Origin: Bacteroidales bacterium
Lineage (GTDB): Bacteria; Bacteroidota; Bacteroidia; Bacteroidales; UBA10428
NCBI GenBank assembly: GCA_016934395.1
Contig: JAFGSZ010000135.1
Coordinates: 1-46,396, forward strand
Length of the DNA stretch: 46,396 bases
Direction of reading: 5' to 3'
Shown: positions 26,700 through 35,562 of the stretch, one piece after another
How positions within the stretch are numbered: the stretch's first letter is position 1
How the letters are laid out: every line of letters starts with the position of its first letter
Notes under the pieces: generated by a model
What the model was told of the DNA's origin: nothing
The model's input: only the letters and a program-made list of their open reading frames with translations
Databases searched by the model: none
Made by a program: the position numbers and the translations under genes

Positions 26700-27218
26700 T
26701 CAGGGACCCCAAGGGTAAATAGTACGGTTTACACAATAAGAACCAGAGGTGTCTTCGGATAAATTTATCTGAAATTCGAGTATTTCCTGATCCTTAATAT
26801 AGGGTTCTATGAATTTTACCTGATAAATTTTATCTTCAGCCTCCTGAACCAGAATGTGCAGATCGTAAAGGCATTCACAATCACAAACCGAATGTTCTTC
26901 GTTTTCTTCAATAATAATGGTGTCGCCGGAAGAAAAAATATGCGCTGACAGCTCCCCAGGACAACAATTAAATCCGGTATTAATATGGTTAAGAGTTAGT
27001 TCCTGCAAAATACGGTCATAATTCCAATTGATACAACTTTCACCTGCACCCGGATCATCTGTTCTAAGAACCCATTCAAACATTTTACAATCTGAAAAAT
27101 TTTCCAGGGTACCTGAAATTTGCCCCAATTGTGTTTCCTCTTCATTTTTTTGATTCTGATCACAACCAACCAGATGTATAATCAGTAGTATCAGACCAGA
27201 ATATAATATTTTATTCAT
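26700..27218 (-). CDS. cysteine-rich lipoprotein, unknown function
   Basis: 172 residues with lipobox HLVGC (Cys19). The mature protein has at least eight more cysteines: Cys44, Cys62, the pair in GFNCCPG (85-86), the cluster VCDCECLYDL (112, 114, 116) and one near the C-terminus (SYCVN). The CC plus CxCxC layout is a recurring pattern in Bacteroidota lipoproteins; it could bind metal or form disulphides in the periplasm. No catalytic motif is seen. Its end abuts the malic enzyme stop with no gap, which leaves no room for a terminator. Confidence 0.7.
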   Translation of the reverse strand: MNKILYSGLILLIIHLVGCDQNQKNEEETQLGQISGTLENFSDCKMFEWVLRTDDPGAGESCINWNYDRILQELTLNHINTGFNCCPGELSAHIFSSGDTIIIEENEEHSVCDCECLYDLHILVQEAEDKIYQVKFIEPYIKDQEILEFQINLSEDTSGSYCVNRTIYPWGP

Positions 27219-27521
27219 GTCGCCTGATTATTAATAAATTAAATTGTCTGAAATAAAGATACTTAAATATTCAATAGGGTTGCTTTCATTCATTAAGATT
27301 AAATTGTATTTTTAATTAATCCCCTTAAAAAGTTATGATATAATTAGAAATAGAAAACATTTTAAGATATTTAGAAACGTATTACATAATTCACTACCTT
27401 TAATTAAATATCCTCAAAGTGTAAATTTATATTCCTGACATCAGATATTTTACTTACCTGTTGCCTATCCCTGGATACTTTTTTCTCAATTTAAAGAACA
27501 AAGAAATTTAATATCTTCATT
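27219..27521. other. gene-free AT-rich spacer
   Basis: 303 bases upstream of the radical SAM gene and of the divergent lipoprotein gene. No ORF, RNA or strong inverted repeat. On the minus strand, TATCTTTA (one mismatch from TAnnTTTG) lies near 27256-27263, at a suitable distance for the lipoprotein gene. Confidence 0.35.
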
Positions 27522-29039
27522 ATGAAAGCAACAAAGAAAATTCTACTTATATACCCGGAATATCCCGAAACATTCTGGAGTTTTAAACATGCATTGAGAT
27601 TTGTTTTTAAAAAAGCAACTGTTCCTCCACTTGGATTACTGACTGTAGCCTCACTCCTTCCTGAGGAATGGGAAAAAAAGCTTATTGATATGAATGTTTC
27701 ACCGCTAAAAAATAAAGATATTACCTGGGCAGATTATATATTTATCAGCGCAATAAGCATTCAGAAAAAGGCTGCAATAAATGTTATTTACAGGTGCCAC
27801 TTGCTCGGAGCTACTATTGTTGCCGGAGGCCCGCTGTTTACTATTCAATACAACGATTTTGAGCATGTAAAACATTTTGTGCTTGGAGAAGCCGAGAATA
27901 ATTTGCCGAAATTTTTATTCGACCTTCAAAATGGCCATCCGGCAAAAGTATATCCCCCTTCAGAAACCTGGGTAAATCTTGATCGTTCACCTGTTCCGGC
28001 CTGGGAATTAATTAAACCCGATAAATACGCCTCTTTAAGTATTCAATATTGCCGGGGATGCCCATACGACTGTGAATTTTGCGATATATCTACTTTATAC
28101 GGCCATAAAGTCCGGACAAAATCAACATCAGCCATACTTAATGAACTGGAAAAAATATATGCCCAGGGATGGAGGGATCAGGTATTTTTTGTTGATGATA
28201 ATTTTATCGGTAATAAGAGAAAATTAAAAACTGAAGTACTGCCTGCAATTATTTCATGGAATACAGAAAAAAAACATCCTTTTCAGTTTAATACACAAAC
28301 ATCTATCGAACTGGCTGATGATGAAAACCTGCTGCATATGATGGTAGAAGCGGGGTTTAATAAAGTGTTTATTGGCATTGAATCTCCCGATGAACAAAGT
28401 CTTACAGAATGTAATAAGGCACAGAACAAAAACCGTGACCTGATAGCCAGTATTAAAAAAATCCAGCGTGCCGGCATACAAGTGCAGGGAGGATTTATTG
28501 TAGGTTTTGATAACGATCCGCAAACAATTTTTGATACCCAGGTAAAATTTATTCAGGAAAGCGGCATAGTAACAGCAATGGTGGGACTTCTGCATGCTTT
28601 TCCAAGAACCAAATTGCACCAGCGGCTTACCAATGAAAAACGGATAATCAAAGAATCATCAGGTGATAATACGGATTTTTCGCTCAATTTTATTCCAAAA
28701 ATGGGACATGAAACCCTGGTAAATGGGTACAGGCGTATTATGAACACCATATATTCACCCAAAAAATATTACGAACGGGTTAAAATATTCTTAAAAGAAT
28801 TTCAGCCCCAACTAAATCAAAATATACCTCTTAAAGGTAAAAATCTTATTGCGTTTATGAGGTCAATTTTTTATCTTGGAATTATTAAAAATACCCGTGT
28901 GCATTACTGGAAACTTTTTTTCTGGACCATCTTTCATCGGCCCCGGCTATTCAAACTCAGTATTACTTTATCCATTTACGGCTTTCATTTTCAGCAGTTG
29001 TTTTCTACAAAAAAGATGCAAACTGCTCTTACCAGATAA
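27522..29039 (+). CDS. B12-binding-domain radical SAM protein (DUF4070)
   Basis: 505 residues. The N-terminal part (about 10-150) resembles a B12-binding domain, with PPLGLLTVASLLP, VAGGPLFT and the ADYIFISAISIQK segment. The radical SAM core carries CPYDCEFC, with iron-sulphur ligands Cys180, Cys184 and Cys187. An extra Cys177 lies just before, in CRGC. FVDDNFIGN, IGIESPDEQSL and GFIVGFDND are core motifs. The C-terminal part, with YRRIMNTIYSPKKYYERV, is the DUF4070 region. Substrate unknown. Annotated relatives include hopanoid-modifying enzymes such as HpnJ/HpnP, but nothing nearby supports hopanoid synthesis. No clear operon partner. Confidence 0.88.
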   Translation: MKATKKILLIYPEYPETFWSFKHALRFVFKKATVPPLGLLTVASLLPEEWEKKLIDMNVSPLKNKDITWADYIFISAISIQKKAAINVIYRCHLLGATIVAGGPLFTIQYNDFEHVKHFVLGEAENNLPKFLFDLQNGHPAKVYPPSETWVNLDRSPVPAWELIKPDKYASLSIQYCRGCPYDCEFCDISTLYGHKVRTKSTSAILNELEKIYAQGWRDQVFFVDDNFIGNKRKLKTEVLPAIISWNTEKKHPFQFNTQTSIELADDENLLHMMVEAGFNKVFIGIESPDEQSLTECNKAQNKNRDLIASIKKIQRAGIQVQGGFIVGFDNDPQTIFDTQVKFIQESGIVTAMVGLLHAFPRTKLHQRLTNEKRIIKESSGDNTDFSLNFIPKMGHETLVNGYRRIMNTIYSPKKYYERVKIFLKEFQPQLNQNIPLKGKNLIAFMRSIFYLGIIKNTRVHYWKLFFWTIFHRPRLFKLSITLSIYGFHFQQLFSTKKMQTALTR

Positions 29040-29104
29040 CTTAATCAGGGATTTTGTATTCTTGTGTTAACTATTTTTCCATAACCAAAATAGCTGTAAA
29101 ACTT

Positions 29105-29133
29105 TTGGTGATCCGCAAATTCTGTTAATTTTG
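29105..29133 (+). promoter_or_regulatory. Bacteroidota-type promoter upstream of the DUF4252-ABC operon
   Basis: TTG at 29105-29107 is separated by 18 bases from TAATTTTG (29126-29133), an exact match to the -7 consensus TAnnTTTG with a suitable -33 TTG. Transcription would start near 29140, about 60 bases before the ATG at 29203. This is the best promoter match in the window. Confidence 0.55.
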
Positions 29134-29202
29134 AAAAAGATTACTCTTTTTTGTAACGATGATTGTTATTAATCGTCCTTAAGCTTTATATAAGATTATA
29201 TC

Positions 29203-29673
29203 ATGAGAAAACTAGTCCTTTTAATTTTGCTTTCCGTATTTGGTTCTTTCTTATATGGACAAAGTAAATCCATCGATAAATTCAGGAAAAAATTTCCGGA
29301 AAGTACAAACCTGTTTTTTTACAGCAGTACCATTCAAATGCTCAATCAGCTAAATGATCCTGAATTGACCGATCTTATAAAAGATATTGAAAAAATCAGG
29401 GTATTAAATTATACCGACAATGAAAAAAAATACAAACAACCGGATTTGGACGAACTCAGGGAAAATCTTAAAAAAGAAAAATATCTGGATTTACTGATCC
29501 TTTATGAACAAGGAAACAGGATTAATCTTTATGCCAAAGAAAAGAATGGAAAAACCATTGGTTTTGTTGCTCTTGTAGACAGTTCTGATACTCTCGTTAT
29601 TCTTGATGTAAAAGGAAGTATTGATTTTGGTAAATTTATGACCTTAAAAAACAATCTCGATCTGAAATTATAA
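29203..29673 (+). CDS. DUF4252 exported protein
   Basis: 156 residues with a signal peptide (to about residue 20, ending LYGQ). The rest matches the DUF4252 layout: IDKFRKKFPESTNLFFYSSTIQMLN, ELTDLIKDIEKIRVLNYT, and a C-terminal part ending DVKGSIDFGKFMTL. DUF4252 proteins are small secreted or lipid-anchored proteins of Bacteroidota with no established function. It lies 29 bases upstream of an ABC transporter ATPase, so it may be a periplasmic accessory of that transporter. That role is inference from gene order. Confidence 0.8.
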   Translation: MRKLVLLILLSVFGSFLYGQSKSIDKFRKKFPESTNLFFYSSTIQMLNQLNDPELTDLIKDIEKIRVLNYTDNEKKYKQPDLDELRENLKKEKYLDLLILYEQGNRINLYAKEKNGKTIGFVALVDSSDTLVILDVKGSIDFGKFMTLKNNLDLKL

Positions 29674-29702
29674 TAATACCCATCACCTTAAAATTTTCTG
29701 GT

Positions 29703-30620
29703 TTGAAATCCACAATTTCTATTCAAAACTTAACCAAATATTACGGCCGAATACATGCCGTTGAAAACCTGAGTCTGGATATTCCCGATAAGAGTGTATT
29801 TGGATTGCTTGGCCCTAATGGTAGCGGAAAAACAACTACACTGGGAATGATCCTTGATGTGGTAATACCCTCATCGGGTAATTACTTATGGTTTGGTAGT
29901 CCCAACAAAAAAGCTAACCGGCAGCGGATCGGCTCTATTTTAGAAACGCCCTGCTTTTACCCTTATTTATCGGCAGCAAATAACCTGAAAATTATTGCCG
30001 ATATCAAGCAATGTTCATATAACAACATAGATAAAACATTGGCCTTAGTCGGACTTTACGAGCGAAAGTCTGATAAATTCAAAACATTCTCCCTGGGAAT
30101 GAAACAACGATTAGCAATTGCCTCAGCATTATTATGCGATCCTGACGTGCTGGTACTCGATGAGCCAACCAATGGATTAGACCCGCAAGGTATTGCTGAA
30201 ATCAGGAACATTATTAAACAGATAGCACAACATGGAAAAACGGTTTTATTGGCAAGTCATTTGCTCGATGAGGTACAAAAAGTATGTACCCACTTTGGAG
30301 TATTACACCACGGAAAATTGATTTATAACGGTAAAGTGAATGAAGTAAGCGGAGAGGAATATTGGGTGGAAGTAGCATCAGACAACTTGTTGGAATTGGA
30401 AGACAAATTGAAAAAATATCCTCATCAGCACTCGGTTCGGTCAGAAAATGAAAAACTGGCTGTGTTACTTACAGAAAAAAGCAATATAAAGGATCTCAGC
30501 GCCTATTTGTATGAACATAAAATTATTCCAACGCATCTTTTTGCAAGAAGAAAAAACCTCGAACAACAATTTCTTGACATTTTAAATCAATCTGAAAATG
30601 AATACGCTTCTCAAAATTGA
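29703..30620 (+). CDS. ABC transporter ATP-binding protein, ABC-2 type
   Basis: 305 residues, cytoplasmic. Walker A is GPNGSGKT (37-44), the signature is SLGMKQR (about 129-135), Walker B is LVLDEPT (about 150-156), followed by a SHLLDEV switch. The C-terminal domain after about residue 220 is typical of ABC-2 exporters. The start is TTG at 29703: no in-frame ATG precedes the conserved STISIQNLTKYYG, and the next Met is inside the ATPase core. It overlaps the permease gene by 23 bases, so the two form one transporter; the substrate is unknown. Confidence 0.9.
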   Translation: MKSTISIQNLTKYYGRIHAVENLSLDIPDKSVFGLLGPNGSGKTTTLGMILDVVIPSSGNYLWFGSPNKKANRQRIGSILETPCFYPYLSAANNLKIIADIKQCSYNNIDKTLALVGLYERKSDKFKTFSLGMKQRLAIASALLCDPDVLVLDEPTNGLDPQGIAEIRNIIKQIAQHGKTVLLASHLLDEVQKVCTHFGVLHHGKLIYNGKVNEVSGEEYWVEVASDNLLELEDKLKKYPHQHSVRSENEKLAVLLTEKSNIKDLSAYLYEHKIIPTHLFARRKNLEQQFLDILNQSENEYASQN

Positions 30621-31395
30621 ATATCAAAAAATAAAATTTTACCGTACATTCTGGATATTTCTGGGATTATATCTGCTTATTTTACTGCTGGTATTTTTGA
30701 GTGTACAGTTATTTCTCGACTGGCTTGCTGAAAAAGGAGAACAGATTGAAAACATCGATCCTTCTAAAATTCCATTACTTCAATTTCCGGATATTTGGCA
30801 CAATATAACATGGATTGCAGGATTGTTTAAAATTGTACCCGCCATATTTGTTATCATATCTATTACTAACGAAATTACTTTTAATACCTTAAGGCAAAAT
30901 ATAATCGACGGGCTTAGCCGGAGGGATTTTCTTATTTCAAAGATTTGGCTGATAGTTATTCTTAGTGCGGTCTCTACCGTTTTTTTATTCTTGATTGGTC
31001 TTATATTTGGCCTGATTTATACACCGTCGCCTGAGTTCAATGATATCCTTTTATATTCCTTTTTTCTTATTGCTCATTTCTTTGAAGTTTTCCTGTACCT
31101 GATTTTTACTTTTTTCCTTGGTCTTCTGATTAAAAGAACCGGACTTACTATGGGACTATTGTTATTGTATACCTATGTAATTGAACCCATAATCACCTTT
31201 AGGATTAAAACGGATTGGATAACCGGATTATTCCCGGTTAAGGCAATAAATAACCTGATCCGATTTCCATTTAAAAAATATGCCCTGAGGGAAATTCAGG
31301 ATTATGTTGCTTGGCAGGATGCCGGAATTGCTTTATTTTATATAATCCTTCTTATTAGTCTAATATATCTTGTATTAAAAAAACGAGATTTGTAA
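30598..31395 (+). CDS. ABC-2 type permease
   Basis: 265 residues with about six predicted membrane segments, including WIFLGLYLLILLLVFLSV, KIVPAIFVIISI, LIVILSAVSTVFLFLIG, FLIAHFFEVFLYLIFTFFL and GIALFYIILLISLIYLVL. SRRDFLISKI is the loop typically seen in ABC-2 permeases of this kind. It overlaps the ATPase gene and is the membrane half of the same exporter. Substrate unknown; some related exporters confer resistance to toxins or lantibiotics. Confidence 0.88.
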   Translation: MNTLLKIEYQKIKFYRTFWIFLGLYLLILLLVFLSVQLFLDWLAEKGEQIENIDPSKIPLLQFPDIWHNITWIAGLFKIVPAIFVIISITNEITFNTLRQNIIDGLSRRDFLISKIWLIVILSAVSTVFLFLIGLIFGLIYTPSPEFNDILLYSFFLIAHFFEVFLYLIFTFFLGLLIKRTGLTMGLLLLYTYVIEPIITFRIKTDWITGLFPVKAINNLIRFPFKKYALREIQDYVAWQDAGIALFYIILLISLIYLVLKKRDL

Positions 31396-31409
31396 AATTT
31401 TTCTTTAAT

Positions 31410-31427
31410 GTTAAAAAATTTTTTAAC
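31410..31427. other. 18-bp perfect palindrome after the permease gene
   Basis: GTTAAAAAATTTTTTAAC is a perfect 18-bp palindrome, 14 bases after the permease stop. Its position suits a terminator, but it is almost entirely A/T, has no loop and no separate T-run, so a terminator call is weak. It could be a protein-binding site. Confidence 0.3.
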
Positions 31428-31628
31428 CTGATTTATTATCTGTAACTTAGTTACAATAAATACGAATATTCACTTTCTTCGGTTATTACGAACAGTTTCG
31501 TAAAAAACAATTTAACGTTTTCTTTGTTTTTTATATAATTTATAATTTTTTCCTAAACAAATACCAACCTATTAATCCCTGAACCGTATAGAGAAATTGT
31601 TGGACAATTAAAAGATAATTATAAGCAC

Positions 31629-32105
31629 ATGCGAGCGTTGAGAAAGATTTGGGAATCGAAAGTGGTTACATTAATTAAAAAATTCTTACAGCAGGGTATT
31701 TCTCCGGAACGGCTGGCTTTGTCGGTATCGCTGGGAATTACTTTAGGAATAATACCATTAATTGGTGTAACAACGGTAATGATTGCAGGCATTGTATTCT
31801 TACTCCGATTAAACTTTGCGGCCACACAACTGGTGCATTATATCGTTCATCCTATTCAAATAGCATTGTTTGTGCCTTTTATTAAACTTGGTGAAATTTT
31901 TCACAATGGTGATGTGCTGCCCGGCTCATTCTTTGGCTTATTACATCAGGCGAAAACCGACCTGTGGGGCACTTTGCAGGATTTCTGGATTGCCAATCTT
32001 TCAGCTATTGGAATTTGGGTAATTATAGCAATTCCTTTAGGAATAATAGTATATAGAATATCTTTGGTAACTTTTAAAAAGTATGCTTTAATTTATATTA
32101 AATAA
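31629..32105 (+). CDS. DUF2062 membrane protein
   Basis: 158 residues with a basic N-terminus (IRKIWESKVVTLIKKFL-like) and about three membrane segments. The motifs match DUF2062: GISPERLALSVSLGITLGIIPLIG (about 24-47), VHPIQIALFVPFIKLGE (about 77-93) and a C-terminal WVIIAIPLGIIVYRI. The family is common in bacteria, sometimes fused to or near glycosyltransferases; its function is unknown. A 233-bp gap separates it from the ABC genes, so it is probably a separate unit. Confidence 0.85.
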   Translation: MRALRKIWESKVVTLIKKFLQQGISPERLALSVSLGITLGIIPLIGVTTVMIAGIVFLLRLNFAATQLVHYIVHPIQIALFVPFIKLGEIFHNGDVLPGSFFGLLHQAKTDLWGTLQDFWIANLSAIGIWVIIAIPLGIIVYRISLVTFKKYALIYIK

Positions 32106-32188
32106 CCTGCCTAAAAACTCCTGTCACTTAATAATATTTTTATAAATAGTTTTTGATCTATTGAGGTTAAGACTTGAATTAAGCAGCG

Positions 32189-34177
32189 ATGTATAGACAA
32201 ATTAGGTGGGAATATTTAATACTGATTATTATAGTTTTTTCTTCCCAAAAATTAACAGCTCAGACTTCAACTACCACTGGTGGTAATTGGCATACAGGTT
32301 CAACCTGGATTGGCGGGAGTGTACCTGCAATACAAAATGCAAATATTGTAATAAATGGTAAAGTAACTTCAGCAGTCGATCTCAATTTCAATAATAATAT
32401 TGTTCTTACAGTCAATGCCAACGACACTCTGATTGTTAACGGTGATCTTATTTTTTTCAATAATGCTGATTTTATCATTCAGGCAGGAGCTGTTGTAATT
32501 GTAAGAGGAGATTTTGAAAGTAATAATAACCTGGAATTGGATGCTAATGCATATTTGATTATTACTGGAAATATGACGCTAAATAAGAATAGCAATTTAA
32601 CCAGTACTACTTCTCCTTCACTGGTATTTGTGGGTGGGCAGGTTACTACAGGATCAGGAACCACCGGTAATGTATTACAATGTCCGGGTGGAACGGGATA
32701 TGATTCTGATTGTAATTACGGAAATATTGTTGATCTATTTCAGGACTCCATAATGGAAGTTATTGATGTTGCATGTACACCACAACCCACATATTATACA
32801 AATGGTCAGCCTGCATCAAATAGTCCGGTTGCAGTTGGAGGAACAATTAATCTTACGGCTAATCCAAATCCCGGCAGCGGTGCATCATTTGTATCTTTCG
32901 CATGGACCGGGCCTAACGGATATTCTTATTCCTCTTTTACAACTCCAAATACTTCAATTGGTATGGCTGCTGCCAGCATGTCTGGCAATTATGTGTTTGT
33001 TGCCATTAATAATCAGGGATGTTTTGTTCAGGATACAACCTATGTTTTAGTAACAAATTGTTGTGGAAGTTCCAGCTACTTTAGTAAAGATAACTATACA
33101 GGAAACTGGGAAGACTATAGTACATGGGCCAACCCCGACGAAAGCTGGCGGCCGTTAACACCACCTACAGACGGGTCAGGTACCGGATATAGCCAACCAT
33201 TATGCGTAAATGGAACGGTTACTCTTAACGGTGATCTTACAATTCGAAATACTACCCATACCGTTTGTGATACGTTGATAGTTACAGGTGATCTTGATGT
33301 GGGTAGTTTTACGCTAAATGTCGGTTCAAACGGAGTTCTTATTGTGCTAGGTAATTATACGGGAACAAACGGAACTTCCGGTAATAATGGAAAGGTAATT
33401 ATTGTTGGTGAAGTAAATGAAAATTATACTCTTTCGGGTTCAGGGGATACTTATATTTTTGACCCGACTCCAACTGGTAATTTTAACGGCGGTTTCACCA
33501 GCGCCGGAGATGAATCAGATTTAGCCACTAATGATCCCGGATTATATACATTATTTCAAATTATAACCGGTGGGTCCGGAATTTCAGGCGGTGAAATCGG
33601 TTATAGTGAGACGATCTGTACAGGTACACAAGCCAGTGAAATCAATAACATCACTTATCCTGCTCCAGGAGCAAGTTTTACTTACACCTGGTATTCTTCA
33701 ACCAATAGTACCGATACCACTGCAGGAACATGGACTATAATTGCTGATTCAACACGTGAAGCACTGTTCCCCGGAAATTTAACTTTAACAACGTCTTATT
33801 TCAGACGAGCATTTGATGGCAGCGGTTCAGAAGCTAATTCAAATGTTGTTACCGTTACAGTGAATTCGCTTCCGGTAACCTCTATTATTTCCGGCAACAC
33901 TACCACCTGTGAGCAAAGTCTTGAAACATATTCAACAAATGGCTCGGGAACTTTAACATGGAGCGTTACAGGGGGAGTAATCCAATCGGGACAAAATACA
34001 TCCACAGTTACAATTCTATGGGGCGATTTATCTCCATCAACAGTAAGCAGCACAGAAATAGTTACTATTCAGAATTATAACGGAACCTGCACCGGTATAG
34101 ATACCCTGGATATAATAATAAGCCGTCTTCCTCAGACGGGCCCGCAATATCACATCGAAAATAACCAGGAATACTAA
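32189..34177 (+). CDS. large exported protein, no sorting domain
   Basis: 662 residues with a signal peptide (cleavage near LTAQ, residue 25). Residues 30-160 are a beta-helix-like region with GGNWHTGSTWIGG and repeated NGDL/VRGDF/ITGNM turns. A second similar module starts near 300 (YTGNWEDYSTWANPDESW) with NGDL, VTGDL and VLGNY turns. Ig-like or PKD-like domains follow (about 470-650), ending LDIIISRLPQTGPQYHIENNQEY. That last stretch resembles the linker that normally leads to another domain in Bacteroidota surface proteins, yet the gene stops there, 18 bases from the end of the convergent glycosyltransferase gene. No T9SS sorting domain is present. Confidence 0.75.
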   Translation: MYRQIRWEYLILIIIVFSSQKLTAQTSTTTGGNWHTGSTWIGGSVPAIQNANIVINGKVTSAVDLNFNNNIVLTVNANDTLIVNGDLIFFNNADFIIQAGAVVIVRGDFESNNNLELDANAYLIITGNMTLNKNSNLTSTTSPSLVFVGGQVTTGSGTTGNVLQCPGGTGYDSDCNYGNIVDLFQDSIMEVIDVACTPQPTYYTNGQPASNSPVAVGGTINLTANPNPGSGASFVSFAWTGPNGYSYSSFTTPNTSIGMAAASMSGNYVFVAINNQGCFVQDTTYVLVTNCCGSSSYFSKDNYTGNWEDYSTWANPDESWRPLTPPTDGSGTGYSQPLCVNGTVTLNGDLTIRNTTHTVCDTLIVTGDLDVGSFTLNVGSNGVLIVLGNYTGTNGTSGNNGKVIIVGEVNENYTLSGSGDTYIFDPTPTGNFNGGFTSAGDESDLATNDPGLYTLFQIITGGSGISGGEIGYSETICTGTQASEINNITYPAPGASFTYTWYSSTNSTDTTAGTWTIIADSTREALFPGNLTLTTSYFRRAFDGSGSEANSNVVTVTVNSLPVTSIISGNTTTCEQSLETYSTNGSGTLTWSVTGGVIQSGQNTSTVTILWGDLSPSTVSSTEIVTIQNYNGTCTGIDTLDIIISRLPQTGPQYHIENNQEY

Positions 34178-34195
34178 TATTTCTGAATGTATCAT

Positions 34196-35317
34196 TTAAA
34201 ATATGGAAGCTGCTATAACCTCCTGATAAAACTCATTTAATTTTTTTTCTTCATTTTCCCAGCAAAGTTCTTTTGCTGCGTTTTGAAGGTTATTCTTCCA
34301 TTGTACTATTCTAATTTTATCGCTTAGCATATCTGAAATAATTTCTGCAAGCTTCTTAGGATCCTGTTCAATTGCTGTTAACCCAATATTATAAGTTCTG
34401 ACAATTTTACTCATTTCCGGAAAATCGGAAACCAGCACCGGGATATTAGCCTGTATGTAATCAAACAATTTATTGGGTAAAGCATAATAATAATTTAATC
34501 CCATATTCTCTTCAAGCGAAATTCCCAGATCAGCTTGAGCTGTTAAATTCTTCAACCGGTCAGCAGGAATTCTTCCATAAAAATCAATCCTACTTTCAAG
34601 ATTTTGAGAGATTACCAAAACTTTTAATGAATCCGCAATGTCACCATCGCCTATTAAAACCAATCTTACGTTCGATAAAAAAGGTATTGCACGGATTACA
34701 TTTTCCAATCCCCGTCCCATGTTTAACATACCCTGATACAAAATGATCCTTTCGTTATTCTTCCTTAAATTTATCCCGGCATCACCCGATTCAACATTTA
34801 ATAAAGGTACATTTCGGATCACCTTCATATTAATCCCGTATTTCTGATGATAAATTTCGGCAAGTGAATCACAAACCGTATATGCATACTTAATACGGGG
34901 AAGAATTAAACTTTCGATTTTGGTCCATATCCATTTTACAAATTTTCTTCCAACCAGTTCGGGGACTTCGGTAAAATACTCGTGACTGTCGTATACTACC
35001 GTTTTTCTTCTGATCTTTGCCGCCAGAAAGCATGCCGGCAGGGTATCCAAATCATTGGAAACAATAACTGTAAACCTGGTAAACAATAAATACAAAAACA
35101 AACGAAAGTTAAAAGCTGCATAAAAAAGAGGGCCTGAATTAATTAATAATTTAAAGCGCAGTGTATCGAACGAGGTTTTTTTTATGTCAGGGCTGTTTTT
35201 TCTTTTTCGGCCCAGTATTTTAATACTATGGCCCCTTGCAATTAACGACCGGGTTATTTTATGTACACGCTGATCTGTTACTATATCATTTGTTACTGCT
35301 AAGAGTATTCGAGCCAA
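34196..35317 (-). CDS. glycosyltransferase family 4
   Basis: 373 residues with a GT-B fold. N-terminal ARILLAVTNDIVTDQRVHKI and a C-terminal domain with YQGMLNMGRGLENVI (about 195-210), LVLIGDGDIADSL and the donor-binding EENMGLNYYYALPNKLFDYI motif near 265-285 (the family's ExxxGLxxxxxxxxK/E region). Such enzymes use nucleotide sugars to build surface glycans. The start is TTG at 35317: no in-frame ATG precedes the conserved first strand. A bare ATG at an internal position would remove the first domain's strand, so TTG is preferred. Exact sugar unknown. Confidence 0.85.
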   Translation of the reverse strand: MARILLAVTNDIVTDQRVHKITRSLIARGHSIKILGRKRKNSPDIKKTSFDTLRFKLLINSGPLFYAAFNFRLFLYLLFTRFTVIVSNDLDTLPACFLAAKIRRKTVVYDSHEYFTEVPELVGRKFVKWIWTKIESLILPRIKYAYTVCDSLAEIYHQKYGINMKVIRNVPLLNVESGDAGINLRKNNERIILYQGMLNMGRGLENVIRAIPFLSNVRLVLIGDGDIADSLKVLVISQNLESRIDFYGRIPADRLKNLTAQADLGISLEENMGLNYYYALPNKLFDYIQANIPVLVSDFPEMSKIVRTYNIGLTAIEQDPKKLAEIISDMLSDKIRIVQWKNNLQNAAKELCWENEEKKLNEFYQEVIAASIF

Positions 35318-35562
35318 TGGATAGTTCTTTTATAGTTGTAAAATAAATAAACTTTCTTAACGAAATTAAAACAATATTCAACATTCCGTTTTATTTAATA
35401 GGTTAAAACTCCAATTTTTTTGAAGAATCCCCAAGCAAATTGTATTTTATAATAATGAGTACTATAATCAATGATTTATTTTCAAATAAATATTTGGTAA
35501 ATTGCCAATATCATTTTTATTATTCATCATAAAATATATATTAGCCATAACTTATCTTTTTT

